Made by a program: the position numbers and the translations under genes. This document shows, one piece after another, positions 9,043 to 16,941 of a stretch of 51,994 nt of DNA. The notes under the pieces were generated by a model. That model had not been told where the DNA came from. It did not search any database and worked only from the letters and a program-made list of their open reading frames with translations. The first letter of the stretch is position 1. Each line of letters opens with the position of its first letter. Source of the stretch: an uncultured Bacteroidota bacterium (GTDB taxonomy: Bacteria > Bacteroidota > Bacteroidia > AKYH767-A > OLB10); assembly GCA_903847585.1 (NCBI GenBank), contig CAINEC010000115.1, positions 1 through 51,994 on the forward strand, given 5' to 3'.

Positions 9043-10096
9043 ATCGTTCCAACGAATATTCAGGATTGATTTTTTTTTCGTTTAAAAGTAAGTCGTGCAT
9101 TTCTTTGGCAAGGGTAGGAGCTGCACTAACTCCTTTTGAACCTAATCCATTGAACAGAAAATGATTTTTTTCGATGGGATGTTCCCCCATTAACGGACGA
9201 CGGTCTTTGGTAGAAGGACGAATGCCCGCTCGTTGTCCGGATACTTCAAAAGAAGCATCTAACAGTGATGCCAAGCCGTTAATTAACTTTTCACGGGCTT
9301 CTGATGTTATTTCATAGCTTGTGTCATTCCATGCGTAAGTAGCGCCAAAGCGATATTCATTATTTTCTATCGGAATAATTTTAAAAGTATTATGGTAAAT
9401 AAATTCCTTCCATAAATCAGCATCCGAAGTAAAAACGATTTCTTCTCCTTTCGCGGGATTAAAAGGCAGATAGCTCCACGATTTACTTTGAGCACTGTAA
9501 TATCCTCTACAATCAATTAATTTGTAAAAAGTAATAGCATCATGTGTAAAGACATCATTTCTTTTTTCTAATGAATGATAATCGATAGTTGATTCATGAA
9601 ATGCATTCTGCTTAATCAACCATTTTTTCATTTCACTCTTAAACGTCGTAGCGTTTAACCAGCCGGTCATTTTTAACTCAAGTGCTCCAAGTGGTGCTTT
9701 TAATGATTGCGGTAATTCGTCAGCGTGAAAGTCTTTTCCAATAAATTCGCCAATACCACTGGCTACACTTCTATTCATCCAGTCGTTACGATTACCATGA
9801 TCATGATAAATTTCAAGAATAGGAGTGTCGTAAAAAAAACGAGTGTTTAATTCTTTTTCTATTTCGCGATATAACTTTACTGCATTCGGAATAAATTCAT
9901 CTGCTCTCCATGACTTTACAATTCGCCTACCTGTAACGGGATGCATTAACCCAGAGGCAACAGACGTAGCACTTGGCAGTGATGAATCTTCAACTACTAA
10001 TACTTTACGATTAGACCTGATAAGGTACCAAGCTAAAATACTACCGGCTAGGCCTTGTCCTGCAATAACAAATTCAAAATGTCTTTTATTGTCCAC
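9023..10096 (-). CDS. FAD-dependent oxidoreductase (DAO family)
   Basis: A 357-residue flavoprotein of the glycine/D-amino-acid oxidase type. The N-terminus has a Rossmann strand with the dinucleotide motif G13-Q-G15-L-A-G18 (FVIAGQGLAGSILAWYL), followed by an acidic strand end (VLVVED). The C-terminal region has RAGIRPSTKDRRPLMGEHP and FNGLGSKGVSAAP, typical of the second FAD-contact region of DAO/MnmC-C-like enzymes. No signal peptide is seen, so it is probably cytoplasmic. The substrate is not determinable; ThiO-like and MnmC-like activities are alternatives. It follows the TolB-like gene after 8 bases, suggesting cotranscription. Confidence 0.8.
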   Translation of the reverse strand: MDNKRHFEFVIAGQGLAGSILAWYLIRSNRKVLVVEDSSLPSATSVASGLMHPVTGRRIVKSWRADEFIPNAVKLYREIEKELNTRFFYDTPILEIYHDHGNRNDWMNRSVASGIGEFIGKDFHADELPQSLKAPLGALELKMTGWLNATTFKSEMKKWLIKQNAFHESTIDYHSLEKRNDVFTHDAITFYKLIDCRGYYSAQSKSWSYLPFNPAKGEEIVFTSDADLWKEFIYHNTFKIIPIENNEYRFGATYAWNDTSYEITSEAREKLINGLASLLDASFEVSGQRAGIRPSTKDRRPLMGEHPIEKNHFLFNGLGSKGVSAAPTLAKEMHDLLLNEKKINPEYSLERFTFPGY

Positions 10097-10104
10097 TAAT
10101 CGAA

Positions 10105-11001
10105 TTATGGTCGTTCACCTTTATATGAAACAACTGCTATTTTATCACCTTTAGGACTAATAGCCATTCTGTAAAAATTGCCAATCGATTTTGAAAAATC
10201 TGCGACTTCTGCCCATTGGCCTGTCTCTGATTTAACATCATAGTAAAATAATTTTCCTTTATTACCAATGTAGATTTTTCCATCGGGAGCCCAAGCATAA
10301 TCTTCAACGCCTTCAGGCATTTCAATTATGATAGTTCTTGTTTGATCAACAAAATCAAATTTCATTACGCTTGCTTTTTTATCAGCATCAAACTTTACAT
10401 AACTTAAATTATCGGAGCCAGGAATTTTAGCAAGACATCTTCCAAAACCACCGTTAGGCATAATTAAAATGGATTGTTGTGGAATTAAATCATATTGATG
10501 CAAAGCGCCTCCAACTCCGTTGAGAATATACATTCCTAATGTGGTATCATTCATCCAACAGTAATAGGCAATAGAATCTTCATTGGGCAATAAAGTTGCA
10601 GGCTCTGATCCGTCCATTTCTATTTGATAAAAACGTTGTGCTCCATCTGCATCAACACGAACAATTGAAAGTTTATCTTTATAAAAAGGAATCGGGAATG
10701 GTTGGTATTCGCTTTCTGGTGTATTCGTAACTTGTTTCGTTTCTTTTAACTTTAAGTTGTAACTAAATAAATCACTTTGAGTGGTATCAGGCATGCTTGC
10801 ATACCAAATCATACTTCCATCTTTAGAAAAGCATGGTTGATTGTCGTAATAATCATTGTTAGTTACTTTCAATTCGTTTTTAGCAGATACTTTTCCATCA
10901 GATTGCATTAAATCAATTAACCATATTTCAGTGGTCTTGATTTGTCCGAAGGTTAGGTTGCTCACGAAAATAAATCCGATAAAGGCAATAACTTTTTTCA
11001 T
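10105..11001 (-). CDS. Exported TolB-like beta-propeller protein
   Basis: A 298-residue protein with a signal peptide (MKKVIAFIGFIFVSNLTFGQ). The mature part has repeated PD40/WD40-like blades: PCFSKDGSMIWYAS, YAWAPDGKIYIG and MAISPKGDKIAVVS fit the TolB/WD40-like repeat pattern. It is probably a periplasmic protein-interaction propeller with no visible catalytic motif. It sits after uvrB and a membrane protein on the same strand, with 43 bases between, and 8 bases before the oxidoreductase gene. The role is unknown. Confidence 0.7.
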   Translation of the reverse strand: MKKVIAFIGFIFVSNLTFGQIKTTEIWLIDLMQSDGKVSAKNELKVTNNDYYDNQPCFSKDGSMIWYASMPDTTQSDLFSYNLKLKETKQVTNTPESEYQPFPIPFYKDKLSIVRVDADGAQRFYQIEMDGSEPATLLPNEDSIAYYCWMNDTTLGMYILNGVGGALHQYDLIPQQSILIMPNGGFGRCLAKIPGSDNLSYVKFDADKKASVMKFDFVDQTRTIIIEMPEGVEDYAWAPDGKIYIGNKGKLFYYDVKSETGQWAEVADFSKSIGNFYRMAISPKGDKIAVVSYKGERP

Positions 11002-11044
11002 TGTTTTAATTTTAATGCAAGTTAATAAATATAACTATTGAATG

Positions 11045-11692
11045 CTACTTGTTTTTTAGTACCCGCACATCTCCTTTTTTGAATATGCCTGGTTTTTTAA
11101 ATAAGGTAGTATCTCTTTTATTAAAGAATCCTTTGATGATTAATGTATCATCAGTGAATTTTATTAGATTAATACTGTCTACTTGTCCTCCGAAATCAAT
11201 ATCTCGTAATATCGTTTTTTTGTAGACTCCGTTTTTCTTGTAAATTTTATAGGTTGTAAAATCGTTGCTTAATCCAAGCATCGATTGTTGTTCTGCCAAA
11301 TAATAATTTTCTTTTAAATTAATTGTTTGTGGAGATTTCACCTTGTTATAATTACCTGTAATAAAATACGCAAGCAACGAGGGTGAATAAATGAAGAAAA
11401 GTATGAGCGTAAGAAATAATCCAAAATAAATTTTAAGTAATAGGTGGTAGTTTTTTCTGATGATTATTCCAGAAAGCAAAATGCCACTACAAAAGAAAAT
11501 AAGATTAAATTTTTCTATAGTATCATTAAGTATAAAGAAAATCATTACTAATACTCCAAACAAAAAGTGAATGATAATTCCTGGTCGAAGTAGTTTTTCT
11601 TCCATTTTTTTGGCCGACAATGTAAGAATCAAACAACCAACACTACTCGTGATGAAAAATATGATTGCACTTAATATCAGTATTGGCGTCAT
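11045..11692 (-). CDS. Hypothetical membrane protein
   Basis: I do not recognise a family. The 215 residues hold about four transmembrane helices (near 3-25, 38-56, 63-81 and 86-108), then a ~100-residue soluble C-terminal region rich in beta-like segments (TLIIKGFFNKRDTTLF). The start codon lies 4 bases after the uvrB stop, so it is probably translated from the uvrB message. There is nothing to tie it functionally to DNA repair. Confidence 0.65.
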   Translation of the reverse strand: MTPILILSAIIFFITSSVGCLILTLSAKKMEEKLLRPGIIIHFLFGVLVMIFFILNDTIEKFNLIFFCSGILLSGIIIRKNYHLLLKIYFGLFLTLILFFIYSPSLLAYFITGNYNKVKSPQTINLKENYYLAEQQSMLGLSNDFTTYKIYKKNGVYKKTILRDIDFGGQVDSINLIKFTDDTLIIKGFFNKRDTTLFKKPGIFKKGDVRVLKNK

Positions 11693-11696
11693 TGTA

Positions 11697-13721
11697 TTAA
11701 TTGAACTTTTCTTTTTTTACTTGATCTAATGCAAATAGCTCATCACGATATTTCGCAGCTTCTATAAAGTTTAATTCTTTCGCAGCTACATCCATTTTCT
11801 TCTTCGTTTCTGAAATCGTTTTATCAAGTTGTTCTTTCGTCATGTATTGTATTACAGGGTCAGAAGCTATGTTCATCGAATCATTCTCATAATAGGCTTT
11901 GATATTATTATTCCTTGATTCCTGAGCAGTATAATTAAACGAAGATTCAATCGATTTATTTAATGCTTGAGGAGTGATGCCATTATCCTCATTGTATTTC
12001 ATTTGTTTTTCCCTTCTTCGATTTGTTTCGTCGATGGTTAATCGCATGCTTTCTGTAATTTTATTCGCATACATAATTACTCGACCATTTAAATTCCTCG
12101 CAGCTCTTCCTGCTGTTTGAGTAAGTGATCTATTTGAACGTAAGAAGCCTTCTTTGTCTGCATCTAAAATGGCAACTAAAGAAACTTCTGGCAAATCTAG
12201 ACCTTCTCTCAACAAGTTGATTCCGATTAAAACATCAATGATACCTGCTCTTAATTCTTGCAAGATTTCAATTCTTTCTAATGTTTCAACTTCTGAATGA
12301 ATATAACGGCAGCGGATATCCAGCTTAGTTAAATATTTCGTTAATTCTTCCGCCATTCGTTTAGTAAGTGTAGTAACCAATACACGTTCTTTCTTCTGAA
12401 TAGTCTTTTCGATTTCTTCTAATAAATCATCCACTTGATTGGTGACAGGCCTTACTTCAATAGGAGGGTCTAATAATCCAGTCGGACGAATAACCTGTTC
12501 TACAATTACGCCTTCACATTTTTCAAGTTCGTAGTTGGCAGGTGTCGCACTTACAAATATTACTTGATTGATTAGACTTTCAAACTCTTCAAATTTTAGC
12601 GGACGATTATCCATTGCAGAAGGAAGTCGAAAACCGTATTCTACCAGATTAACTTTTCTTGAGCGGTCACCTCCATACATAGCTCGTATCTGCGGTACCG
12701 TTACATGACTTTCATCAACAACTAGTAAAAAATCCTTCGGAAAATAATCAATCAAACAGAATGGTCTGGCACCTTGACCTCTGCCATCAAAATAACGTGA
12801 GTAGTTTTCAATTCCTGAACAATAGCCTAACTCACGAATCATTTCTAAATCAAAAACAACTCTGTCTTCCAATCGCTTCGCTTCGAGGTGTTTTCCAATC
12901 TCATGGAAATAATCAATTTGTTTTACCAAATCCGCTTGAATAGAATGGATAGCGCCTTGTTGTCGCGCTTGACTGGTCACAAAGATGTTCGCAGGAAAAA
13001 TAGCCAGATGATCATGCTTCTCGTATTTCTTTCCTGTACTTGGTTCTATCGTTGCCAACTCCTCAATTTCATCTCCGAAGAAAGTTACTCTAACTGCTAG
13101 ATCACTATAAGCAGGAAATACATCTACAGTATCGCCTTGCACTCTGAAATTACCTCTTTTAAATTCTGCTGTTGTTCGAGAATAAAGTGATGTTACGAGA
13201 TGATGTAAAAAAGCATTTCTGCTAATGCGCTGACCTTTTTGAATACGAACAATATTCTCTGCGAAATCAGCAGGATTACCCATACCATAGATACATGATA
13301 CAGATGAAACAACAATAATATCTCGTCTTCCCGATAACAAAGAAGTGGTAGTGCTTAAACGAAGCTTTTCAATTTCTTCATTAATGGACAAATCCTTTTC
13401 GATATAGGTATTTGTTGTTGGAATATAGGCTTCTGGCTGGTAATAGTCGTAGTAAGAAACAAAGTACTCTACTGCATTATTCGGGAAAAATTGCTTGAAC
13501 TCAGAATAAAGTTGAGCTGCCAGCGTTTTATTATGGCTTAAAATCAGTGTCGGACGTTGAATGTTCTGAATAACATTCGCAACTGTAAATGTTTTACCTG
13601 ACCCTGTGACACCTAATAGGGTCTGTGCAAAGTCGTTGTTTCCTATGCCTTTCGACAGTTGAGCAATCGCTTGCGGCTGGTCACCTGTAGGTTGAAATTG
13701 TGAGGTTAATTGAAAGGGCAT
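11697..13721 (-). CDS. uvrB: Excinuclease ABC subunit B
   Basis: DNA-dependent helicase-like subunit that verifies damage and recruits UvrC. The 674 residues start with the conserved [19 protein letters not shown]. Walker A GVTGSGKT is at 37-44, the beta-hairpin region [12 protein letters not shown] near 92-103, the motif II segment VVDESH near 340, motif VI-like QTAGRAARN near 540, and a C-terminal UVR domain ([23 protein letters not shown]) binds UvrC. The length is normal. A TAnnTTTG promoter box on this strand lies only 7 bases before the start codon, so the message may have almost no leader. Confidence 0.97.
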   Translation of the reverse strand: MPFQLTSQFQPTGDQPQAIAQLSKGIGNNDFAQTLLGVTGSGKTFTVANVIQNIQRPTLILSHNKTLAAQLYSEFKQFFPNNAVEYFVSYYDYYQPEAYIPTTNTYIEKDLSINEEIEKLRLSTTTSLLSGRRDIIVVSSVSCIYGMGNPADFAENIVRIQKGQRISRNAFLHHLVTSLYSRTTAEFKRGNFRVQGDTVDVFPAYSDLAVRVTFFGDEIEELATIEPSTGKKYEKHDHLAIFPANIFVTSQARQQGAIHSIQADLVKQIDYFHEIGKHLEAKRLEDRVVFDLEMIRELGYCSGIENYSRYFDGRGQGARPFCLIDYFPKDFLLVVDESHVTVPQIRAMYGGDRSRKVNLVEYGFRLPSAMDNRPLKFEEFESLINQVIFVSATPANYELEKCEGVIVEQVIRPTGLLDPPIEVRPVTNQVDDLLEEIEKTIQKKERVLVTTLTKRMAEELTKYLTKLDIRCRYIHSEVETLERIEILQELRAGIIDVLIGINLLREGLDLPEVSLVAILDADKEGFLRSNRSLTQTAGRAARNLNGRVIMYANKITESMRLTIDETNRRREKQMKYNEDNGITPQALNKSIESSFNYTAQESRNNNIKAYYENDSMNIASDPVIQYMTKEQLDKTISETKKKMDVAAKELNFIEAAKYRDELFALDQVKKEKFN

Positions 13722-13728
13722 AAGAGTG

Positions 13729-13736
13729 CAAATATA
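13729..13736 (-). promoter_or_regulatory. Candidate -7 element immediately before uvrB
   Basis: On the minus strand this reads TATATTTG, a full TAnnTTTG match. Only 7 bases separate it from the uvrB ATG, so transcription would begin at or very near the start codon. Confidence 0.5.
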
Positions 13737-13827
13737 TACTTGTTCGGACTATTAATTCAGGAAAATAACATTCAAAATAAAATTAAGTTAATTTTAATAG
13801 AGGATTATTACTCAAACGACAATTTCC

Positions 13828-13835
13828 TATATTTG
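13828..13835 (+). promoter_or_regulatory. Candidate -7 element for the FKBP gene
   Basis: TATATTTG matches TAnnTTTG 18 bases before the ATG at 13854. It supports that start over upstream in-frame alternatives. I see no clear -33 TTG. Confidence 0.5.
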
Positions 13836-13853
13836 CCATCAAATAAAATCGAT

Positions 13854-14570
13854 ATGACACTTAAAAAATTAATGCTACCTGCTTTCGTAATAGCAATGGT
13901 AGTTTCTTCTTGCAATGCTCAGGAAAAATCAAACACAAATATGAAAACAGAAAAGGATTCGATTAGCTACAGTTTGGGAGTGCTAATCGCCAATGATTTT
14001 AAATCGAATAATTTAAGCGATATTAATGTTGATGCATTTTATCAGGGTATGAAGGATTTTATAGCAAACAAGCCGGGAATGACTTTGCAGCAATGTCAGC
14101 AGACTTATCAAGCTTATGCTCAAAAAATGCAACAAAAAATGCAAGAGGAAGAAATTAAAAAGTTGGAGCCTCTTAAAAAAGAAAACGAAGCTAAAGGAAA
14201 AGCTTTCTTAGAAGAAAATAAGAAGAAAGAAGGTGTTATAACTACAGCTAGCGGACTTCAATACAAAGTGGTTAAAATGGGGACTGGTCCAAAGCCAACT
14301 TTAAACGATAAAATCACAGCTCATTACCATGGTACTTTAATTGATGGAACTGTATTCGATAGTTCTGTTGAGCGTGGAGAGCCTATTTCGTTTCCAGTAA
14401 CAGGTGTAATTCCAGGGTGGACAGAAGCTTTACAATTAATGCCTGTTGGTTCTAAGTGGATGCTTTATTTACCTTCTAACTTAGCTTATGGCGAAAGAGG
14501 TGCAGGTGGAAAAATTGGTCCTAATACAGCTTTAATTTTCGAAGTTGAATTAATCAGCATTGATAAATAA
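13854..14570 (+). CDS. FKBP-type peptidyl-prolyl isomerase, lipoprotein
   Basis: An envelope folding catalyst that isomerises Xaa-Pro bonds. I use ATG 13854: it directly precedes a lipoprotein leader ([20 protein letters not shown], lipidated C20) and follows a -7 box, whereas the longer frame back to 13710 lacks such support. The N-terminal helical dimerisation region (about 30-125, FkpA/FklB-like, with the Gln/Lys-rich helix [19 protein letters not shown]) leads into the FKBP domain (about 135-238), which carries [14 protein letters not shown], the VIPGW motif and [10 protein letters not shown]. These are the usual active-site segments. Length 238 residues, normal for the family. A strong terminator follows, so it is probably monocistronic. 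Confidence 0.93.
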   Translation: MTLKKLMLPAFVIAMVVSSCNAQEKSNTNMKTEKDSISYSLGVLIANDFKSNNLSDINVDAFYQGMKDFIANKPGMTLQQCQQTYQAYAQKMQQKMQEEEIKKLEPLKKENEAKGKAFLEENKKKEGVITTASGLQYKVVKMGTGPKPTLNDKITAHYHGTLIDGTVFDSSVERGEPISFPVTGVIPGWTEALQLMPVGSKWMLYLPSNLAYGERGAGGKIGPNTALIFEVELISIDK

Positions 14571-14587
14571 AAATAGTTGAATAATGT

Positions 14588-14619
14588 GAAAGGTCGTCAT
14601 TTGGCGACCTTTCTTTTTT
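14588..14619 (+). terminator. Intrinsic terminator after the FKBP gene
   Basis: A perfect 9-bp stem, GAAAGGTCG (14588-14596) with CGACCTTTC (14605-14613), followed by six T. Confidence 0.9.
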
Positions 14620-14630
14620 AAATTAAGTTA

Positions 14631-15149
14631 ATGAAATTGAGAGGTTGTATATTGCTTGTTTTGATTCTGTTTTATCAATCTACGATGGCGCAGGATAAGG
14701 TAAAGTCCAATGAGCTTTACAATAGGGCTATGACGCAATTTCGTTTGAGTCACCCTCAGGAAGCAATTAAATTACTCGATGAAGCGTTATCATTCGATAC
14801 GCTCAATTATAACGCATATATCAAGAGAGGATTTGTAAAGGGAAGTGTTGGAAATTATGAAGGGGAGTTAGCGGATTATAATATAGTATTGAATTATGAT
14901 AGTACCCACGTTCAAGCCTATTTGTCGAGAGGAAGTGCTTATTCTAAATTGAAAAAATACGACCTCGCAATGAATGATTTTAATAAAGTTATTAAGTTTG
15001 ATGCAAGTAATTATGAGGCTTACAATAATCGTGGGTTTGTAAAGAAAGCGCAAGGCGATTTTGAAGGGGCTTGTAAGGATTGGGGTTATTCAAAAAAAAT
15101 GGGGAATCAAGAAGCGATAATCATTCTAAAAAATAATCATTGTAAGTAG
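14631..15149 (+). CDS. Exported tetratricopeptide-repeat protein
   Basis: A 172-residue protein with a signal peptide (MKLRGCILLVLILFYQSTMAQ) followed by about four TPR units, for example LYNRAMTQFRLSHPQEAIKLLDEAL, AYLSRGSAYSKLKKYDLAMNDFNKVI and AYNNRGFVKKAQGDFEGACKDW. TPR arrays are protein-interaction scaffolds; no partner is evident. The start is 12 bases after the terminator of the FKBP gene. Its TAG stop overlaps the GTG start of the next gene by one base, indicating translational coupling. Confidence 0.75.
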   Translation: MKLRGCILLVLILFYQSTMAQDKVKSNELYNRAMTQFRLSHPQEAIKLLDEALSFDTLNYNAYIKRGFVKGSVGNYEGELADYNIVLNYDSTHVQAYLSRGSAYSKLKKYDLAMNDFNKVIKFDASNYEAYNNRGFVKKAQGDFEGACKDWGYSKKMGNQEAIIILKNNHCK

Positions 15150-15529
15150 TGAAGAAATTTTTGTTTTTAGTAGTTGTATTTATTGTTGGATTTTTTTCCT
15201 CGGCTTTTTTAGAGGAAGACGACCTCGCAAAATATATCGTAAAGTATAAGTCGGAGTGGGGGAAGTCCTGTTTGCAATGTATTGAAGCCAAAGGGACCTA
15301 CCGTGTATACTTAAAAAATACCTACACCGAAAAATTGGATATAAAGGTTGGAGTGCAGGAGAAGGATAAACGATGGAGAATTTTTCAGCGTCTTAGTTTT
15401 TCACCGAATGACACTATCGTAGGGTATGCTTGTAAAGGAACAGGAAAGTATATGGTATGGACGAAATTATCCAGCGATAGCTCTACCGAATTGCCTTCCG
15501 ATGGAGAAATTAATGCGCAATACAAATAG
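15149..15529 (+). CDS. Hypothetical exported protein, GTG start
   Basis: I do not recognise a family. The 126-residue product starts with GTG at 15149, overlapping the TAG of the TPR gene by one base; no ATG nearby gives a signal peptide, while GTG gives MKKFLFLVVVFIVGFFSSAF. The mature part is a small, probably beta-rich domain with three cysteines (CLQC plus one in VGYACKG). Coupling to the TPR gene suggests a shared function. It ends exactly where the convergent TIGR02757 gene ends, with no gap. Confidence 0.6.
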   Translation: MKKFLFLVVVFIVGFFSSAFLEEDDLAKYIVKYKSEWGKSCLQCIEAKGTYRVYLKNTYTEKLDIKVGVQEKDKRWRIFQRLSFSPNDTIVGYACKGTGKYMVWTKLSSDSSTELPSDGEINAQYK

Positions 15530-16300
15530 TTAGAACTGAAGTTCGCCTTCCACGCCAGTTCCAAATAAAGCAAAGTCATACTTGATCGGATCCTTTGCAT
15601 CCATTTTTCGCAATGCTTGCGTTAATTCATCTACCGACTTCCAATCATTCTGAGGCCTGTTTAGCAAGCCTAGCATGCGCGAAACATTTCCTGTATGAAC
15701 ATCGAGCGGAATGTAAAGTTCAGATGGCTTAAAATGCTTCCAAATGCCGAAGTCAACACCACGTTTATCGTTTCTTACCATCCAACGAAAAAACATTAAA
15801 AGTCGCTTTGCTGTGGAGTTTTCTAATGGATTTCCAAAATGTTTTTTGCAATGATGTTCCTGATTGCTTTTAAGTAGCTCGTTTTTCCAATTTGCCAATG
15901 TGGTGGGCAATTGTTTTGGTTGATGATATTGAAGAAAACTGTTTTCAAGGCTCCCGTGCTTTTGATAGATAATCTGAAGTTGCTTGATTAAAAAAATGGC
16001 ATCATCACCATTAAATGTTCGATGTACAAACTTTTGAAAGGGTTTTAAGTCGCTCGACTTTGCATGAATAATAAATTGAAAAGGATCATTATCCATCATT
16101 GACAAAAACAGCTTCGTTTTATTGATGATCGTAATGCGTTGTCCCCAGGCAAAAGTTGCAGCAAAGAATCCGCTGATTTCAATGTCTTCTTTTCTTGTGA
16201 AAGCATGCGGAATTAAAATAGGGTCGTTCTCAATAAAATCAATCCGATTGTATTTGTTATGTTGTTGTTCTAGGTACGACTTGATTTCTTCCAGCTTCAT
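15530..16300 (-). CDS. TIGR02757/DUF2400 family protein
   Basis: A conserved Bacteroidota protein of unknown function, 256 residues from the ATG at 16298-16300. An in-frame extension to 16375 is possible but would read through a perfect inverted repeat and add no recognisable sequence, so I reject it. Family features include the N-terminal HNKYNRIDFIENDPILIPH, FAWGQR, the RWMVRND-KRGVDFGIWK block and PLDVHTGNVSRMLGLL, which recalls a helix-hairpin-helix/glycosylase-like segment. A nucleic-acid role is possible but is only inference. A candidate promoter and a leader hairpin lie upstream. Confidence 0.8.
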   Translation of the reverse strand: MKLEEIKSYLEQQHNKYNRIDFIENDPILIPHAFTRKEDIEISGFFAATFAWGQRITIINKTKLFLSMMDNDPFQFIIHAKSSDLKPFQKFVHRTFNGDDAIFLIKQLQIIYQKHGSLENSFLQYHQPKQLPTTLANWKNELLKSNQEHHCKKHFGNPLENSTAKRLLMFFRWMVRNDKRGVDFGIWKHFKPSELYIPLDVHTGNVSRMLGLLNRPQNDWKSVDELTQALRKMDAKDPIKYDFALFGTGVEGELQF

Positions 16301-16333
16301 TTGGTAAAAATAGGATTTACTTAAAAACACAAA

Positions 16334-16354
16334 GGTCTCGTTTAGAACGAGACC
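16334..16354 (-). promoter_or_regulatory. Leader hairpin upstream of the TIGR02757 gene
   Basis: Perfect 9-bp inverted repeat GGTCTCGTT / AACGAGACC with a 3-base centre, 33 bases before the minus-strand start at 16300. On the minus strand it is followed by TTTGTGTTTTT, so it could act as an attenuator or as a weak terminator. Confidence 0.45.
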
Positions 16355-16413
16355 TGAGCGACACAGAAAAGCCAAAACAATTTTACTTTGTTAAACAAAG
16401 CCCTTTACAAGAA

Positions 16414-16421
16414 CAAATGTA
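16414..16421 (-). promoter_or_regulatory. Candidate -7 element for the TIGR02757 gene
   Basis: Reads TACATTTG on the minus strand, a TAnnTTTG match, 113 bases before the start codon. It lies between the arms of the TTGTTAAAC/GTTTAACAA dyad, an arrangement expected of an operator. No -33 element at the usual distance. Confidence 0.4.
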
Positions 16422-16618
16422 TAACAGTGTTTAACAAGAAAAAGGGACATTATTTGAAATATGATACACTTGAAAAAACAAGTAAAAGTGTATTTTTAAT
16501 GATTGATTTATTGTAACTAATTGATTTGTAAATTATACTGATATTTTAAAAATAGTCAATTATGTACAGTAAAATGATATTTTATAATTGAATTTAATCG
16601 TAATTTTGCGAAGTGTAA

Positions 16619-16646
16619 ATAAAAAAGGCATCTCGAGAGATGCCTT
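16619..16646 (-). terminator. Terminator of the 78-residue gene
   Basis: Perfect 10-bp stem AAGGCATCTC / GAGATGCCTT with a 2-base centre, 5 bases after the minus-strand stop, followed on that strand by TTTTTTATTT. Confidence 0.8.
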
Positions 16647-16651
16647 CTAAA

Positions 16652-16888
16652 TTATCTTCTAATTAAAACGTAAGAGCCGTCTTTATTCTTATGCAAGATA
16701 TAGTGAATAGTAGTTGGAGCCCCTTCATAATTTCCAACGCCGCCAGTGCTACCAATTCCTCCATAGGTGTAAGATTGACCAGTTTGTTCGTCCGTCACAA
16801 TTACAATTGTATTCGTATCGCTCTCGAGGGCATCGCTATTAAAAGCAAATCCCAGATTCATTAAAAGTGCAATAATTAACTCTATCAT
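16652..16888 (-). CDS. Small exported or membrane protein, unknown
   Basis: I do not recognise a family. I take the ATG at 16886-16888, giving 78 residues with a hydrophobic N-terminus (MIELIIALLMNLGFAF) and a short glycine-rich mature part (TYGGIGSTGGVG) ending IHYILHKNKDGSYVLIRR. A longer frame running to 17062 would overlap the divergent 508-residue gene and has no leader, so I reject it. A strong terminator directly after the stop supports it as a real transcript end. It is divergent from the next gene with 53 bases between starts. Confidence 0.55.
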   Translation of the reverse strand: MIELIIALLMNLGFAFNSDALESDTNTIVIVTDEQTGQSYTYGGIGSTGGVGNYEGAPTTIHYILHKNKDGSYVLIRR

Positions 16889-16941
16889 AAAAATTGTTTG
16901 TCTTACAAAAGAAAGTAAAATTTCTGAATTATAAAAACAAT

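Larger units (their letters stand above)
16301..16618. other. AT-rich intergenic region with several dyads
   Basis: No open frame of note on either strand. It holds a perfect hairpin (16334-16354), the dyad TTGTTAAAC (16388-16396) / GTTTAACAA (16429-16437) around a minus-strand -7 box (16414-16421), a third dyad ATACACTT (16464-16471) / AAGTGTAT (16486-16493) followed by five T on the plus strand, and a plus-strand TAATTTTG box (16601-16608). I see no tRNA-like or structural RNA fold I can name. Confidence 0.5.

Noticed and set aside
13710-13853. N-terminal extension of the FKBP protein
   Set aside because: It would cover the uvrB start and the -7 box, and bury the lipoprotein leader.
16334-16375. 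N-terminal extension of the TIGR02757 protein to 16375
   Set aside because: The extra 25 residues are translated from a perfect hairpin, have no family resemblance, and the internal ATG gives the expected conserved start.
16376-16620. tRNA or other named structured RNA in the largest intergenic region
   Set aside because: I could not find a cloverleaf, CCA end or T-loop motif; the region is AT-rich with only simple dyads.
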